A stretch of 64,000 bases of DNA from Macrothele yani. Its lineage: Eukaryota; Arthropoda; Arachnida; Araneae; Macrothelidae. The notes under the pieces were generated by a model. That model had not been told where the DNA came from and searched no databases. It was given only the letters and a program-made list of their open reading frames with translations. Numbering within the stretch: the first letter of the stretch is position 1; every line of letters begins with the position of its first letter. The position numbers were made by a program, and so were the translations under genes. Of the stretch, positions 54,311-64,000 are shown piece after piece. The stretch is from contig CM077011.1 in the NCBI GenBank assembly GCA_039090855.1, positions 36,723,501 to 36,787,500 on the forward strand, in the 5' to 3' direction.

Positions 54311-56860
54311 TGAAAAAGATCCTGTGCAATGGGATCAACTTTTGTACTAAAAATAATGTAAAAACTTCATCACTTATGTATCAACCAAACACTGAAATCA
54401 GAATCATAATTCAGTATGTACAACATGTTTGATCTGTATTAAATTTAATTGCTTTGAGAATTAAACATTAGCAAAATTAAGCACCGAGCTCAACAGCAAA
54501 AGTAAACAAATTTCAACATTTAATTTCAGAAATTGAAAGCAAGATGCACTGGAATTATGCTCGACCTATTTGATTAAAGCTTTTGGTGTGATCAGCTACA
54601 TATGTGGTAAGCCATTCCATCTTATTAAACATTCTGAACAAATAAAAACAATTTTCTTTTAAATGTAAAATTATAAAATGAACTATATATTTGCTGTCAA
54701 TGAAATTAATATTAGTATGTTATTTTGGTTGTATTTTATAAAAAAAATTGATACATTGTGAAGATATTAGTGATGCAAATCTGGGTTTTAAGCAAAACAT
54801 AACTACTTAAATAGGAAATTAATCCTGCACATGCTAAAGGAATATTTGCTACCTTGTAAAAGGAAGCCACACAGTAACTTCTCTGGCAGTAAAACTGATG
54901 TTAGTTCAGTGAATGACTTTGAATATGACACATCCCAATACGCTTGATTGCAACAATCTCCCCAAAGTATATTTTCCTATCAACACATTTTATACACCTT
55001 TTGTAAGGAATTTACCACTAAAAATCTTGCAACAAAACCTTTGCCAAAATGATACACCCTCAGTTTCTAATGTACGGGTAATGAGGAAAATATTTTAACT
55101 TCATAAATCATTAGAAATTTTACAAAACAGTTTCACTTTTCAGAAAATGTCATCACAAAGAAATAAAGAAGAGAATACTTTATAAATATTACAAAACAAA
55201 ATCAATGAAAGCTCTGTATGAAACAGGAATTGTCAACTGTGCTTATGCAGATCAGCAAACTAGCCTTCCACAAAATTCTGCAGGACATTAAATAGTGATC
55301 TTGATAAGAAAATGTGCTCTTAGGAAAAAAGAGTAGGTAGGAAAAAATCTCCCAAAACCTAAAAAGAGCATCTCTTGATACCAATACTTCATTGTAATGA
55401 CATCAAAATAATTTTCCATTTTTCACCAGCATTTTAACTTAAACTTTTGTTCATCATCTCAACACTTGAAATTATATTCATCATCACATACAAACGTATC
55501 TATTTCATATTGAAATGAGACAAACTAACTCATTTGTGTTAGATATCAAAATAATATCCATTTATATCCATAGATAACAAAATAATATTCATTTATATCC
55601 ACACAGGATTTTTTATATTTCATCTTTTCTATAAAGAGCTAGTAACTGTATTGTTTACCATACAGTAACTCTCCATGGCAATTTTGCAACCACATGCATT
55701 TCTGTTTGTTTCTTAACTGAAGACATTAATGCGGGTGGGTTTGCCGGTATGTTCAACTAAAACCTCGTCCAGAACATAGAAATACCCTTGTATGCAAGAA
55801 CATGCACCTTTCTATGCACATGTTACTTATACATATCTGCAAACATTGGGTAGAGCCTTGTCAGTAGTAATTAGTGTTACTGTGTGGCATACATAGACTT
55901 TTTTATGAAACGATTCATCTCTTTGTGAAAAAGAAATACGCACCACAACAAAACGTTACAACAAACAAGGACTCTAATGAAACAAACTTAACTCTTGTGA
56001 AACGCAAAGTTGATTCTCCTGCTGGCAGGGCACGATAGGTAGCATTGCGAGGTTTAAGTTCGAAACTTCCACCAATAAAAATCCGTCAGATGATTTAAGA
56101 ATTCCACAACACTTAACAGATGGGAAATCCATGCAAGTGAATGTGCAGCGTGCGAACCTTCACTCACCATATGATCATACTGCCTCTAAAATTGCAGTTT
56201 ATGACGAGATACAGCAAAGAAGGGAAAAAAAAGCTGGATGCTTTAACTGGGTGAAAAATCAAAACACACAGCAAGACTGTGGACCACTGTTAGTTTGTTT
56301 TTTATTGACCCTGCAGCTACGCAGCATCCATTGCTTTTTTTTTTTCTGCTGATATCTTTCTCTCCTTATTTCTTTATTGTTGATTTTCTTTTTCTTTTTT
56401 TTATTCCTTGTGATAACAATAATTTCTTTTAGCATACTGATAAAACTTTCAGCCTGAGGACCATGAGTGCATGGTATCAAAGCTTCAATTATTTTAGATA
56501 AATGGTGTAACTTTGATGATAACACTTTTGAATACTATGCATCAATTTTGACAAATTTTCGAACTTTGTCACATCCGTTTTTGCGAATTTACCCCTCCTT
56601 TATCGAGCTTAAATACAAAAATTTATGGAATGGGAGATATTTAACAATGCAGAAGAGTGGAAACATCGTGGGGGAAGGGGGTAGCAATTACGGCGAAAAT
56701 CTTTGCTCCGTATGACTTACAGTTTTGGAAATTTTCCATATATTTTCAAGCTGAAATGCATTTTTATGCAGTAAAATGATATTTAGCAATAATACTGGAC
56801 AGAGGCAGCATTGCGCGAAAAAAGAAATTACGATTACAGAAAAAATCTGAATTCCGTCGA
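54311..56860. other. Gene-free AT-rich sequence
   Basis: No coding motif, RNA gene or known transposon recognised in this stretch. Confidence 0.45.
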
Positions 56861-57430
56861 CCTTCCGTTTTCGAAAGTTTCGTAAAGATGGAATTCCATC
56901 CTCCGACGCGAAATCCCCCCACCTCCCAAGAAAAATTCTCTTTGCTTGTGTATTGATCTCGTAAATGACCAAAATAATAACGAAAGGGTGGAATTCCTTG
57001 AATTCGCGAAAGAATCTCATGCCTGAAGATTTCGGGAAAATTTTCGCGTCATTCTAAGTTCTGTTTTCGCAAATTGTTGCCTGCAGTTTCAAGCTGAAAT
57101 ACAGGCATTTATACAAAGGCAACATCGAGAGAAAAAAAAAATGCGATTACGGAAGAAATTTTTCACTCCGTTTAACTACCGTTTCAGAAAATTTTAAAAC
57201 ACTAAATATCGCTTTCAAGGACGATCTACATGACATAAAAAAAAAAAGCGGAATTCTGCAAATCACTTACGAATTACATGTATATCATGATATATTAGAA
57301 AAATGAAAAAGAAATCTAAACAAAATGAAAATTCGTAGAATCCGTAGTTTCGACAGTGATGTCCGTAGTTCCGTAGTCGGACAACTAAATCCGTAGAAAC
57401 TATGGACATTCCGTAGTAGTTGGCAGGTAC
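56861..57430. repeat. Region rich in TCCGTAG words, related to the element at 27608
   Basis: The right end (57330-57430) repeats TCCGTAGTTTC, TCCGTAGTTCCGTAGTC, TCCGTAGAAAC and TCCGTAGTAGTTGGCAGGTA. This resembles the right end of the element at 27608-29435, which has CCGTAGTACTTGGCATCTCTG. It is probably a diverged relative. The left end was not found. Confidence 0.5.
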
Positions 57431-57599
57431 GCTTATACAAGTTCTGTGAAAAAATTAATAAGATTACATTTTTAAAACACAGTGTGGCAACATGGGGCAT
57501 CAAGACAGCAATGTAATGCAGACCTAGGAACTTCGGCAACACAGCAAGATTTAGTGTGACTCGATACATTCAGTGGGCACCAAGTAATCATAAAGAAAA

Positions 57600-58310
57600 G
57601 TAGTGTTCGTCAACCGCATCACAAAAATGGAGCATATGAATGTCGAGTCATGTTATGCTATCAGATTTTGTGTCAAACTCCATGAAAATCTGATGGAAGC
57701 ATAAATAAAGCTTCAGAAAGCTTATGGAAACCAAGCTTTATTAAGATTGTACATTTTTTTTATAACACAGAAGCTTTTGGAAGGGCAGGAAACAGCTGAA
57801 GGTAGGAGCAGGAAGACCTGTCAAGGCAATAACATCTAAAAACAAGGAAAGTTACAGGATCTGATCAAGTCAGGTCAACGGTTGACAGTGAGACTAATAG
57901 TGAATGAACTCCATACAAGTTATAAAGCTGTCAACGAAATTTTAACAGAGCATTTGGGCATGTGGAAAATTTGTGCCAAAATTGTGCTGAAAAGCTTCAC
58001 CTCTGAGCAAAAGGAAAACCACAAGCATATGACAAATGTGCAAGAACATTGCAGTATTTTCGACATCCAATAACATTGCAGTGGTTCCTTAGGTTTCATA
58101 TTCCCCAATCTAAGCCCAAATGACATTTTTCTCTTCCAAAAACTCAAAAAACAGTTCTCAGACAATTAACAGCCTCCAGAGAGCCATGACCAAAACACTG
58201 AAGGACCTCACTGATGAGAAATTCTAGCAATGCATTCAGGAGTGGAAGGTATGTTGCTTCTAAAGGGACCTATTTTGAAGGGAAACATATTGAAAAGTAA
58301 AAATGTGAGT
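57600..58310 (+). pseudogene. Mariner transposase remnant with internal deletion
   Basis: From the ATG at 57627 the text follows a mariner transposase: MEHMNVESCYAIRFCVKLHE, then KLQKAYGNQALLRL. The frame at 57882-58073 gives LIVNELHTSYKAVNEILTEH and LKSFTSEQKENHKHM. Near 58080 it jumps to the C-terminal part (FPNLSPNDIFLFQKLK, later KTLKDLTDEKF and QEWKV). The central catalytic region of perhaps 400-500 bp is missing, and stops and shifts occur throughout. Confidence 0.8.
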
Positions 58311-58383
58311 AATAATATCATCAATCTCATTACTTTAGTGACAGACCTTGTAGGTGCATAAGCACATGCAACATATATATATA

Positions 58384-59910
58384 CACTGCCGGACAATTGC
58401 TAAGAACGGATGACAATAGCAACCATTAAATAGAAGGCAGGAAAATGTGGAAATTAGCATAAGTGCGGGATACAGTAAGACGTGTTGTGCGTATGCAAAT
58501 TTTGGATTCCCGAACTTGTTCGTGACGTCATAGCGCTGATAAGAGATATAAAGGATTTGACGCATATTGACCGTTGTTGTTCAAACGCAAAGTTGAAAGG
58601 GAAAGAATCAATTGACGAACTTGCAATTTTCAGTATGTCTTCCCGACATCACCTAGATGATTTTACGCGTGGCCGTATTATTGGCAAGATTGAAGAAGGG
58701 CGAAAAATAACAGATGTTGCCAGGGAGTTCGACGTCAGCCACAGTGTTGTTTCAAGGCTTTGGAAATCATTTCAAACAAATGGAGAGTGTAGCAAACGTC
58801 ACGGGGGAGGTCGTGTTCGCAGTACGACACCTGCAGAAGATCGGTACATAGTGCTATCAACAAAAACACACCGGCGCAGCACAGCTAGTGAGGTAGCAAA
58901 TCAGTTTATGGCTGCTACTGGCAAGCGGATCTCCCGAAAAACTGTCGCCAGCATTTGCATGAAGGACACTATACGCCCGCCGTCCTGCTGTGTGCATCCC
59001 ATTGTCCAGACGTCACCGTACCGCCCGTTTGCAATGGTGCCATCAACATCGCAATTGGACTGATAACGACTGGTCTGCTGTCCTCTTCTCAGATGAGAGT
59101 AGATACAGTCTATCGTCTGATTGTCGACGACAACTGATCTGGCGTGATAGTGGTACTGCATATTGTCCAGCAAACATACAGGAAAGGGACCAATATCCGA
59201 CATGTAGTGTCATGGTATGGGCTGGCATCATGATCAATGGCCGTACGTCCCTCTATGTGCTTCCAACTGGGACTATGACTGGCCAACGATACATTAATGA
59301 TGTTCTGCTACCTCATGTTCGCATGTTCCGTGGTGCTGTCGGTGATAGATTCATTTTCATGGACGACAACGCAACATGACATCGAACAGTCGCTGTCCAG
59401 GAGTGTCTTGAGAGCGAGGATATTCAACGCCTCGTATGGCCAGCACGTTCTCCAGATCTGAATCCCATTGAAAATGTGTGGGATGCTTTGGGGAGGAGTC
59501 TTGCTGGTCGCCAATGCCCTCCAATAAACAAGGACACCCTCATCCGTGCACTGACAGAGGAATGGGATAAATTACCCCAACAGCTGCTTGATAATGTTGT
59601 GCAATGCATGACACGACGTGTGGAATCTTGCATCGCCCTCCATGGTGGCCATATCGCGTATTGACATCTTACGCCGGAACGCCTGCGGACGGTAATTGCA
59701 TTTTTTTCACGTTTACGTATTCTGCACAAAATGGCCTGTTTGTCCCTTGAACACGTTCCAATGCCTTCTGGATTTCAGAGCACAATAAATTGTCTTTCCT
59801 GTAAGGTCCTGGCATTCTGACATTATTTTATTTCACTTGGCATCCAACCACACTTACTTTATGTGCTATATAGCCATTTATGATCCGTCCTTAGCAATTG
59901 TCCAGCAGTG
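58384..59910 (+). mobile_element. Tc1-like transposon with TIRs and TA flanks
   Basis: CACTGCCGGACAATTGCTAA at the left and, inverted, CACTGCTGGACAATTGCTAA at the right, both followed by GGA(C/T)-type bases. TA lies on each side, and the left flank is a TATATA run. The element is 1.53 kb with a transposase gene on the + strand. Confidence 0.93.
58635..59664 (+). pseudogene. Tc1-like transposase (DD34E), broken by a frameshift and a stop
   Basis: The ATG at 58635 opens MSSRHHLDDFTRGRIIGKIE, a HTH, and continues to about 58975 (GKRISRKTVASICM). There the reading shifts to the frame at 58990-59379, with VLFSDESRYSLSS (first aspartate), SVMVWAGIMINGR and FMDDNAT followed by a TGA at 59377, where a cysteine or tryptophan codon is likely ancestral. 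The same frame goes on with VQECLESEDIQRLVWPARSP, NPIENVWDALGR and ends at the TGA at 59662. The spacing of second aspartate to glutamate is 34. A recent-looking copy with few lesions. Confidence 0.9.
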
Positions 59911-59920
59911 TATATATGCA

Positions 59921-61144
59921 CACTGAAGAGCAATTGAATTAGAGACAGCTGGCGTTATGCAAATGTAGCGCTGTGTGCGGCCCTGTAAACGGAAACGACA
60001 CGAGGTATGCAGCGATCCGACAATATAAGGAGTGATGCGACGGGAATCAGTAAGAGTCGGACGCAGTATGGGTAAGACAAAGGATCTAAGCGCATTTGAT
60101 CGTGGGCAAATTATCGGGGCCAGACGAATGGGTCACTCCATCTCGGAAGCCGTGCAGGCACTGGGATTTTCAGGAGCCACTGTATCATGGGTGAACCGTG
60201 AGTACATCGAATCCAGTAAAACCATCCCTGCAAGGGCCAACTGCCATGGACAACAGTGTGTGGATGAGTGGGGTCATCGTCGGCTAGCTCGCATTGTAAC
60301 AGCGGATAGACGGGCCACAGTGCAAGAAATCACTCGACAATTTAACGCTGGTGCACAAAAACGTGTAAGCAGCCACACGATCCAGAACCATCTCCTCGCT
60401 ATGGGGTACAGAAGCCATCGTCCCACGAGGGTAGAGCTGCTAACCGCACATCACAGGGTGCAAAGATTAGCATGGGCGTGGGAACATTAGCACTGGACCC
60501 TAGACATGTGGGAAAATGTTGCCTGGACTGATGAGTAGCGATTCACGTTGGTACATGCGGATGGCAGGATACCAGTACTGCGCAAACCACATGAAGCGAT
60601 GGATCCTTCTTGCGAGCAGGGTACTCTTCAAGTTGGTGAGGGTAGCATTCTCTTATGAGGACTGTTTACGTGGACTGAAATGGGACCCCTGGTACGTGTA
60701 ACATCGTCCCTCACAGGTCAAAGTTACCGGGATATCCTGGATGACCATTTGCTCCCGTTTGTGCATCTTCAATATCCCACTGGGGACATCATCCTGCAAC
60801 AAGACAAATGCACTGTGCAATCGCTTCCGAATTGTATCCGAGTGGTTGGATGAACACTCCACTGACGTGACCTCGCTTCCTTGGCCAGCTAAATCACCTG
60901 ACCTCAACCCCATCGAGCACATCTGGGATGGCACCGAGAAAGATGTTTGAGACTCTGACCCCCCCCCTCCATCAAATCTTTGTGAACTGTGGGAGCTTGT
61001 TCAGGAGTCGTGGATCCGTATGGCTTCCCAACGCTTCCAGTGTCTTGTCGAGTCCATGCTGAGACGAATCGCCGCCGTCGTCAGAGCGAAAGGTGGTGCT
61101 ACACATTACTAGACAGGTATCTCTAATTCAATTGCTCTTCAGTG
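59921..61144 (+). mobile_element. Second Tc1-like transposon, next to the first
   Basis: CACTGAAGAGCAATTGAATT at the left and its exact reverse complement at the right (AATTCAATTGCTCTTCAGTG) enclose 1.2 kb. The right side is flanked by TATATGCAC and the left by TATATATGCA, so it probably inserted in the same TA-rich tract as its neighbour; only eight bases separate the two beyond the shared TA. Confidence 0.92.
60069..61111 (+). pseudogene. Tc1-like transposase, degraded, DD36E spacing
   Basis: The ATG at 60069 begins MGKTKDLSAFDRGQIIGARR. The frame is open to TAG at 60488, covering both HTH motifs (later TIQNHLLAMGYRSHRP). WENVAWTDE-stop-RFTLVHADGR follows near 60510-60560. The second aspartate region appears as LQQDK with a shifted frame. 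The final block in the 60741-60950 frame has RFRIVSEWLDEHSTDVTSLP and SPDLNPIEHIWDG. The C-terminus reads to ATHY at 61108. I count 36 residues from the second aspartate to the glutamate, like the intact element at 641-1861. Multiple stops and shifts. Confidence 0.85.
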
Positions 61145-62520
61145 TATATGCACACAAGAGCACTGGGATGGCACATATTGGTTGCATGAAAGCCTCTTTT
61201 CTATAAATTCTATAATTTAATTAAATGCTGTGTTTAATGCAGGTTAAAAAGTAAGTGTGAAACTGAAAACATTCTCTTTTAAATATCAGTTTTGATCTGA
61301 TTCCAGTTAATACATAAAAATAAATGAAATGCTCTGGTGTGATGTTGTGCTCATTTGTAAACTTCTTACAAATGCTGAGTATAAGAGTGTATGTCTATGA
61401 ATCTTCTCATTATTTAAAATATTCATATGTAGAATGAAATAAAAACCTAAAGAAATTTTGTAAACTGCAATTTATTTTTGATAAAATGCTGTGTTTGGCA
61501 GGTGTAGAGACCCTGAAATTGAGGGTACACAACAGAGTGCACATAAATAATTTAAGAAGTTGTTTTAAAATGTCCCAAAATGTAACAGTGTCACATATGA
61601 TGTCAATTGGACAGAGAGAATACTCAAGGCTTGAACGTAAGTTCAGTCTCAAGTAGCTCCTGTGTTTCAGAGAACAGCAATTGTTCACTCAGAAAGGTTC
61701 CACCACTATGTCAAAGGTTTCACATAGCTTTTTTGGAGAGCATAACCTTCCAAGTAGAGATATAAATCTTTTGGTGACTGCATATACAATCCACACACAA
61801 TATTTACACAATGACTTTTTGTGTATTATGTACAGTTCGTAATAGAAAAAAAAATTGCATTTTTTTTTCTCAATGCGGATTCTAACACTGTTTGAGATTA
61901 AATCTTCCAAAAAGGAGAAGAGAGAGATTGTTAGGAACAGCAAAAATACAAAATGCATGTTGTATGATAGAAATGACATTACTGGTCGTGGTGAATCATT
62001 AATATCAGATAGGGAAACAAAAGTGTTGCATTTATTATGTTTTCATAGGGCTACCGAATACAGGTTTTTGTTTTCATGAGTAATTCTGCATTATCCATTA
62101 AATAAATATACACAAGAACTTCTTATAAAGCAGCATCAAGAAATGTGAACAGTGCTATGCACAAAATGCTTTGTTTCTTACGATTAATTTTCCACTGAAA
62201 ATAAGTAAAAATAAAAATTGGGGAAAACAAGAACTAGTCTTTTTGTGGTGGTAAGTACTAAATACATGCCTGAACAACACTGTACTGGTGCAAGGAGAGA
62301 GATAATGAATAAAAAATGAGAAAAAAAGTTCATTTCCAAAGAAGCCAGCATGCGCTTGGAAGCCTACCATATTCTCTGTCAAAAGATACTACTACTAAGC
62401 ATTGATGCATTCCCAATGCAAGGTGATGTCATTGTTGTTTTAAGATCAAGGTCCCAACAGTAGAATTCTTTAGAGTGCTCAGCCACACTAGTAGCTCACT
62501 ATCTGAAACAGTAAGAGTTT
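61145..62520. other. Gene-free AT-rich sequence
   Basis: No coding motif or known repeat. Short Lys-rich frames (61855-62079) have no further support. Confidence 0.45.
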
Positions 62521-62597
62521 TCTTTTTTTTTTTTTTTTTTTTGATTGGAGGTTTAACGATCACCGTGAGCAACTCAATGGGCTATAAGCAGTCGCAG
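62521..62597 (-). repeat. SINE, 5'-truncated minus copy
   Basis: A long T-run (62521-62542), then GATTGGAGGTTTAACGATCA and GGGCTATAAGCAGTCG, then it stops. Only the 3' portion and tail are present, typical of incomplete reverse transcription. The body is nearly identical to the copy at 29530, so it is young. Confidence 0.85.
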
Positions 62598-62804
62598 TAC
62601 GAGTTCATACAAAAGAAAATCTGAATGCTAATGAGGATGTCTTTAAAACATGATATGCAAAAGCAACTAAGATTATCTGAAGGCATTTCTTCAGGAAATT
62701 CAATCATTCATACTTATTACCTGTATTAGAATAGAAGCAAATTTTCCTGTCCTCCAAGTTTTATAGCTAACCCAAGTAAGGTTTCCCCAAGAGCTGAAAA
62801 ATAA

Positions 62805-63145
62805 TCAAGAGCATTATTTAGAGCAATCAGAATTGTGTACTGAATTGCCTGTAGTTTACTGGTCTTCATATAATATCTCCTTCAAAAACTTGAAAATTAC
62901 ATCACCCTGGAGGGGCAATCGAACTCGCATCTCCCAGTTTCTGTTCGATCATGCTATTCATTACACAACCTAGGACAATGAAATGCCAAGCAACTAAGGC
63001 TCAGCATTTACATGCTTGAATGAAACTCTGGAGAGGCGGGTTCGATTCCTACTCCAGGGAGATGTAACTGAGGAGATGCTACATGGAGAGCAGTAAACTA
63101 CAGGCAATTCAGTACACAATTCTGATTGCTTTGAATAATCTAGTG
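62805..63145. repeat. Foldback element with 40-bp perfect arms and tRNA-like inner parts
   Basis: The 40 bases at 62822-62861 are the exact reverse complement of 63091-63130, and weaker pairing continues outward (ATTATTTAGAGC versus AGATTATTCAAAGC). Inside, CCTGGAGGGGCAATCGAACT and its inverted partner GGCGGGTTCGATTCCTACTC each carry a pol III B-box (GGTTCGATTCC type). The structure looks like two SINE-like units fused head to head. Confidence 0.85.
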
Positions 63146-63619
63146 AATTTCCAAAGTATTTCTGAGGAATATTTCTCCCTTGATTTCAATCAATAGCATG
63201 GTGTGTTTTGCTACAATCTATCTTCCCAAATCACCAAGCAAGTCAACACACCTTGTCTGATGCAGTGGTTCAGTAGGTTAAACACTTGTTTACAAACCAG
63301 AACCTGGACAAGGTAATGAATACTTGGCTTATGTTGGGAATCGTTAATACTAAATTACCTTTACTCCCCTTTATACACATGTAACATTATTTTTAGAGCA
63401 TACATAAAAAAAAATTGGAAGTCTGATGTCTAATAACTCTGAGCAAATAACTGAGACACAGACAACCTTTAAAATGAGTACAATAATTTATTAATATATA
63501 GTCTAAAGTTGCTTCTGTATATTTTTATTGATTATGTACTTTATCTGTATAAACTATACATACCTTGGTTTATGTAAGATGTTATTTTAATGGATTATTA
63601 TTTTTTTTTCCTTTTACAG
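63146..63619. other. Gene-free stretch ending in a strong splice acceptor
   Basis: AT-rich sequence ending TTTTTTTTTCCTTTTACAG at 63619, the best polypyrimidine acceptor outside the two large exons. Confidence 0.4.
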
Positions 63620-63664
63620 GAATTCTGCTTCAAAAAAATGTGGCAATTTTCTTTCATAATATAG
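63620..63664 (+). CDS. Possible terminal coding exon, 14 codons plus TAG (tentative)
   Basis: After the acceptor at 63619 the phase-0 reading is EFCFKKMWQFSFII and then TAG at 63662. Exon 2 ends in phase 0, so the two could be joined in frame across a 39-kb intron. Nothing but the acceptor quality and the phase supports this, and such short frames occur by chance. Confidence 0.25.
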   Translation, partial: EFCFKKMWQFSFII

Positions 63665-64000
63665 ACTGAAAAAAAAACTATATATATATATATAGTTATA
63701 TATATTTTAATGTTTTAGTTACTGATGTTCTTTGCCATCTACTAATGGTGTTTATCACCTTTTCATTTCTGTCATGCTAAAATGAAGGTTTTCATCCAAT
63801 CAAATGCCATGCTTACATGATGCTGAAACTTTTAACTTGGTTATTCCTTCTCTACAAATTTTGCATTTTTTTTCAAAAAAACATGATCTCATAGATGCAT
63901 TAATAACAGAAAACACAACTGTTGTCATAATAGCTGAACTTTTGTCACAAAGATACATTCATTCAGTGCATACATGAAAAATCATATGGTACTATAGTGT
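63665..64000. other. No gene recognised; TA-rich repeat
   Basis: A (TA)n run with an internal palindrome at about 63679-63705; the rest is AT-rich without a recognised gene. Confidence 0.45.

Overview
The window is eukaryotic nuclear DNA, AT-rich and packed with transposable elements. It is very probably from an arthropod. The grounds are several Tc1/mariner lineages, two DD41D mariners, a ZBED-type hAT, a Ty3/Gypsy retrotransposon and a tRNA-derived SINE, together with introns tens of kilobases long. Nothing in the sequence fixes the species. There are no bacterial-style operons, no CRISPR array and no rRNA genes.

The only host gene I can support lies on the + strand. Two very large coding exons (5426-8542 and 21372-24632) have good splice sites and matching phase (0/0). 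They encode a long serine-, lysine- and glutamate-rich protein that I do not recognise, probably disordered and nuclear. Exon 1 carries twelve 11-residue tandem repeats, an RVxF-like KVRF motif and a one-base deletion in an A-run. A tiny phase-0 exon at 63620-63664 could be the 3' end, but this is weakly supported. If it is right, nearly the whole window is intronic sequence of one gene.

Layout. 1-1861: a dead Tc1 end followed by an intact Tc1-like element (DD36E spacing). 1864-5425: upstream intron or intergenic DNA with two SINEs. 5426-8542: exon 1. 8543-21371: an intron holding two dead Tc1 copies, a hAT with a perfect 8-bp target duplication, a SINE split by a 1.2-kb CACTG-ended element, a Tc1 remnant, a long-armed MITE and a DD41D mariner. 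21372-24632: exon 2. 24633-43255: more SINEs, a nested cluster (a Tc1 holding a 1.8-kb TIR element and a SINE), a pogo-like TIR pair enclosing another Tc1, a DD41D remnant, a hAT MITE, a LINE fragment and a Tc1 fragment. 43256-53554: a young Ty3/Gypsy element with 2.27-kb LTRs that are almost identical. 53555-64000: a mariner remnant, two Tc1 elements set side by side, a truncated SINE and a foldback element.

Most transposases carry stops or frameshifts. Exceptions are the Tc1-like transposase at 673-1695, which is open throughout, and the Gypsy element, which has an intact gag, a textbook -1 frameshift heptamer at the gag stop, and pol broken by one stop and one frame change. Coordinates of degenerate elements are approximate. 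Family calls come from motif reading alone.
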